Origin: Flavobacteriaceae bacterium
GTDB lineage: Bacteria > Bacteroidota > Bacteroidia > Flavobacteriales > Flavobacteriaceae
Reading direction: 5' to 3'
Length of the DNA: 7,499 nucleotides
NCBI GenBank assembly: GCA_019090365.1
Contig: JAHRWC010000199.1
Location: 1-7,499, forward strand
Part shown: positions 5,659-7,499 of the stretch, one piece after another
Position numbering within the stretch: the first letter of the stretch is position 1
How the letters are laid out: the number at the start of each line of letters is the position of its first letter
The notes under the pieces: generated by a model
Seen by the model: only the letters and a program-made list of their open reading frames with translations
Told to the model about the DNA's origin: nothing
Database searches by the model: none
Position numbers and translations under genes: made by a program

Positions 5659-6827
5659 TTCTTAATTAAAATTTTCAGCGTTTTTAAAACGCCCTTTATT
5701 TCTTCTTCTGAATTATAACTATGCAAACAAAAGCGCAATCGTTCTTTTCCTTCTGAAACAGTTGGAGAAAGAATGGCTTTTACATCGTATCCTTCTTCTT
5801 TTAGTTTTTCTGAATAACTTTTCACTTTTTCATTTCCTGAAATAATACAACATTGTATTGCAGAATTACTTTCAATAAAATGTTGATCCAGTCCTAATAG
5901 TTTTATTTCAGTTTTGAAAATATTAATGCTTGAATTTAATTTTTTAATAGCTGAATTTTCCGCCTTAGTATCTAAAACTAACTCTTGAAATGCAGTGTTT
6001 ATAGTTGCAACAGAATGTGGAGGAAGTGCGGTTGTATAAATAAAACTTCTAGAAAAATTAACTAAATATTCTTTCAGGAAGGTACTCCCTAAAATTGCAG
6101 CACCATGACATCCTAAACCTTTTCCGAAAGTAAGAATCGTCGCAAAAACTTTATCTTCTATATTTAGTTGATGGACCAATCCTAATCCGTAAACCCCTAA
6201 GGCATGTGCTTCATCAATGATTAGATTTAAACTATGTTCCTCACAAATTGAAACAAGAGATTTTAAATCGGGTGAATCACCATCCATTGAAAAAACAGAT
6301 TCAGTTACAAGATAAATTTCAATTGGTTCAGCATTACTTACATGGTTGTTCTTTTTAATACGTTTACACATTGTTTGAACATCCTGTAAATCATTATGCT
6401 TGAATTTATAAGCTCTTGCATGACTCATCGAAATTCCATCTCTTAGAGAGGCGTGAATTAATTCGTCATATAAAATGACATCTCCTCGTTGTGCAATAGA
6501 TGATAAAAGCCCAAGATTAGCATCGTAGCCAGAATTAAATAGTAAAGCAGCTTCTTGCCTATAAATTTTAGATAAATATTCTTCTGTTTTGTTATATAAG
6601 GAATAATTTCCTGTAAGTAACCTAGAGCCTTTTGCTCCATTTCTTTTCAAATTTTCAGAAGAAAGTAAGGTGTTGGTATTTTCATAAATTTCTTCAGAAA
6701 CACTAAATCCTAAATAATCATTGGATGAAAAATCAATTAAATTATTTGATGAATTCATAACACGAAAAGCATTATTTGATTTTCGTTCTTTAAGTTTATT
6801 ATGAAGTTTTTGCGGGAATGAATTCAT
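5655..6827 (-). CDS. bioF: 8-amino-7-oxononanoate synthase (KAPA synthase)
   Basis: PLP enzyme of the alpha-oxoamine synthase family. It condenses L-alanine with a pimeloyl thioester to KAPA, releasing CO2 and the thiol carrier. 390 residues, full length. Motifs: FSSNDYLGF (33-41), GAKGSRLLTGNYSLY (64-78), LFNSGYDANLG (96-106), YDELIHASLRDG (120-131, His125 stacking on PLP), TESVFSMDGDSPDL (175-188), IDEAHALGVYG (204-214, Asp205 and His208) and TFGKGLGCHGAAI (233-245, Schiff-base Lys236). These place it in BioF rather than the related Kbl or SPT, an assignment confirmed by the adjoining bioD and bioA. It is the first gene of the operon. The start MNSFPQKL is typical of flavobacterial BioF, and an exact -7 promoter box ends only 4 bp before this ATG, so the mRNA may have almost no leader. 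Confidence 0.95.
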   Translation of the reverse strand: MNSFPQKLHNKLKERKSNNAFRVMNSSNNLIDFSSNDYLGFSVSEEIYENTNTLLSSENLKRNGAKGSRLLTGNYSLYNKTEEYLSKIYRQEAALLFNSGYDANLGLLSSIAQRGDVILYDELIHASLRDGISMSHARAYKFKHNDLQDVQTMCKRIKKNNHVSNAEPIEIYLVTESVFSMDGDSPDLKSLVSICEEHSLNLIIDEAHALGVYGLGLVHQLNIEDKVFATILTFGKGLGCHGAAILGSTFLKEYLVNFSRSFIYTTALPPHSVATINTAFQELVLDTKAENSAIKKLNSSINIFKTEIKLLGLDQHFIESNSAIQCCIISGNEKVKSYSEKLKEEGYDVKAILSPTVSEGKERLRFCLHSYNSEEEIKGVLKTLKILIKK

Positions 6828-6831
6828 AATT

Positions 6832-6839
6832 CAAATTTA
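6832..6839 (-). promoter_or_regulatory. Exact -7 box of the bioFDA operon promoter
   Basis: On the minus strand this reads TAAATTTG, an exact match to TAnnTTTG, followed by AATT and the bioF ATG. Transcription would start about 5-7 nt downstream of the box, at or just beside the start codon. The matching -33 element is poor (GTTTA around 6856-6860, spacer about 16-17 bp). Confidence 0.5.
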
Positions 6840-6853
6840 GTCATCTTTAAGAT

Positions 6854-6868
6854 AATAAACATGTTATT
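6854..6868. promoter_or_regulatory. Imperfect palindrome in the bioF promoter region, possible operator
   Basis: AATAAACATGTTATT is an inverted repeat with one extra A in the left arm, around the perfect 8-bp core AACATGTT (6858-6865). It covers the place where the bioF -33 region should be, between the atp terminator and the -7 box. It does not resemble the BirA operator half-site TTGTAAAC. A role as a repressor site is inferred from position only. Confidence 0.25.
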
Positions 6869-6900
6869 AAAAAAAAACGCCTCCAAAAAGGAAGCGTTTT
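6869..6900 (-). terminator. Intrinsic terminator of the atpDC operon
   Basis: On the minus strand, AAAACGCTTCC (6900-6890), a TTTTT loop (6889-6885) and GGAGGCGTTTT (6884-6874) form an 11-bp stem with one T-G wobble. The T-run continues to 6869. It starts 23 bp after the atpC stop and ends 42 bp before the bioF start, separating the two operons. On the plus strand the stem is also followed by T-rich sequence, so it could work both ways, but no plus-strand gene leads into it. Confidence 0.93.
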
Positions 6901-6922
6901 ATATATTTAATGTAATACAGAA

Positions 6923-7198
6923 TTAATCTGCTAAAACAATCACTTTGTTATCTTTCATTTCCATGGCACCACTACTAATCTGAATGATCCATTTTCCATC
7001 TTCTTTAGAAAATCTATCTTCGAAACCTTCAGCAAATTCAAGGTCTCCAGAAAATTTTACTTTTCCAGCTTGTAATAACGATACAATTGCGGCGTGATTA
7101 TTAAGCATTTGAAATACTCCATTTACACCTGGTACTGTAACCGATTCTACTTCACCTGCAGCTAAAGAAGCTTCTGGGGTAACTATTTCTAAATACAT
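6923..7198 (-). CDS. atpC: F1Fo ATP synthase epsilon subunit, short form
   Basis: Central-stalk subunit of F1, joining gamma to the c-ring. 91 residues, against about 139 in E. coli. The whole chain accounts for the N-terminal beta-sandwich only: LEIVTPEASL (3-12), VTVPGVNGVFQMLNNHAAIVSLL (20-42, equivalent to the family PG-x-G-x-F-x-x-L-x-x-H-A pattern) and the final strand ISSGAMEMKDNKVIVLAD (74-91). The C-terminal two-helix domain that inhibits ATP hydrolysis in other bacteria is missing. The end is natural: it stops after VLAD, with a terminator just behind, so this is not a truncation. It begins 17 nt after the atpD stop, in the same operon. Confidence 0.95.
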   Translation of the reverse strand: MYLEIVTPEASLAAGEVESVTVPGVNGVFQMLNNHAAIVSLLQAGKVKFSGDLEFAEGFEDRFSKEDGKWIIQISSGAMEMKDNKVIVLAD

Positions 7199-7215
7199 AA
7201 TTTCTTATTTAATGA

Positions 7216-7499
<284 letters not shown>

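Noticed and set aside
6458..6640. Minus-strand frame inside bioF in another phase
   Set aside because: Overlaps the conserved GSRLLTGN to YDELIHAS region of bioF; no independent support.
6923..7198. atpC as a truncated pseudogene
   Set aside because: The conserved final strand ends naturally at VLAD and a strong terminator follows. Short epsilon subunits are normal in this phylum.

Overview
The window looks like chromosomal DNA from a member of the Flavobacteriaceae or a close relative (Bacteroidota). The evidence is: low G+C and A/T-ending codons; almost no Shine-Dalgarno sequences before genes; TAnnTTTG-type -7 boxes; a secreted enzyme ending in a type IX secretion (T9SS) C-terminal sorting domain; a Coa1-family protein and a small TPR protein of flavobacterial type; and an atpD-atpC pair with a very short epsilon subunit. 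No mobile elements, CRISPR arrays, tRNAs or rRNAs were found, and the genes fill the window closely.

Layout: (1) 1-233, minus strand: the first 77 codons of an exported, probably TPR-type protein with a GTG start, cut by the window edge. (2) 234-377: a 144-bp divergent intergenic region. (3) 378-3788, plus strand: aat (leucyl/phenylalanyl-tRNA-protein transferase), a secreted peptidyl-arginine-deiminase-family enzyme with a T9SS tail, a small exported TPR protein, and a Coa1-like membrane protein. The last three each have a possible promoter of their own, so this is more a run of co-oriented genes than a clear operon. (4) 3780-6827, minus strand: a compact biotin operon transcribed bioF-bioD-bioA. 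bioF and bioD overlap by 4 nt (ATGA) and bioD and bioA are 1 nt apart. The end of bioA overlaps the end of the Coa1-like gene tail to tail by 9 bp. (5) 6869-6900: a strong intrinsic terminator closing the ATP synthase pair. (6) 6923-7499, minus strand: atpC and the 3' end of atpD, the latter cut by the window edge.

Functionally, bioF, bioD and bioA encode three consecutive steps of biotin ring assembly (pimeloyl thioester to KAPA to DAPA to dethiobiotin). BioB and the pimeloyl-making genes are not in the window. The ATP synthase and Aat genes are housekeeping. The most distinctive gene is the secreted arginine deiminase, whose order of domains (signal peptide, catalytic PAD domain, beta-rich domain, T9SS tail) resembles Porphyromonas gingivalis PPAD. 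The other points of note are BioA substrate-site substitutions relative to E. coli and a very short or absent 5' leader on the biotin transcript. I do not see a clearly new multi-gene system in this window.
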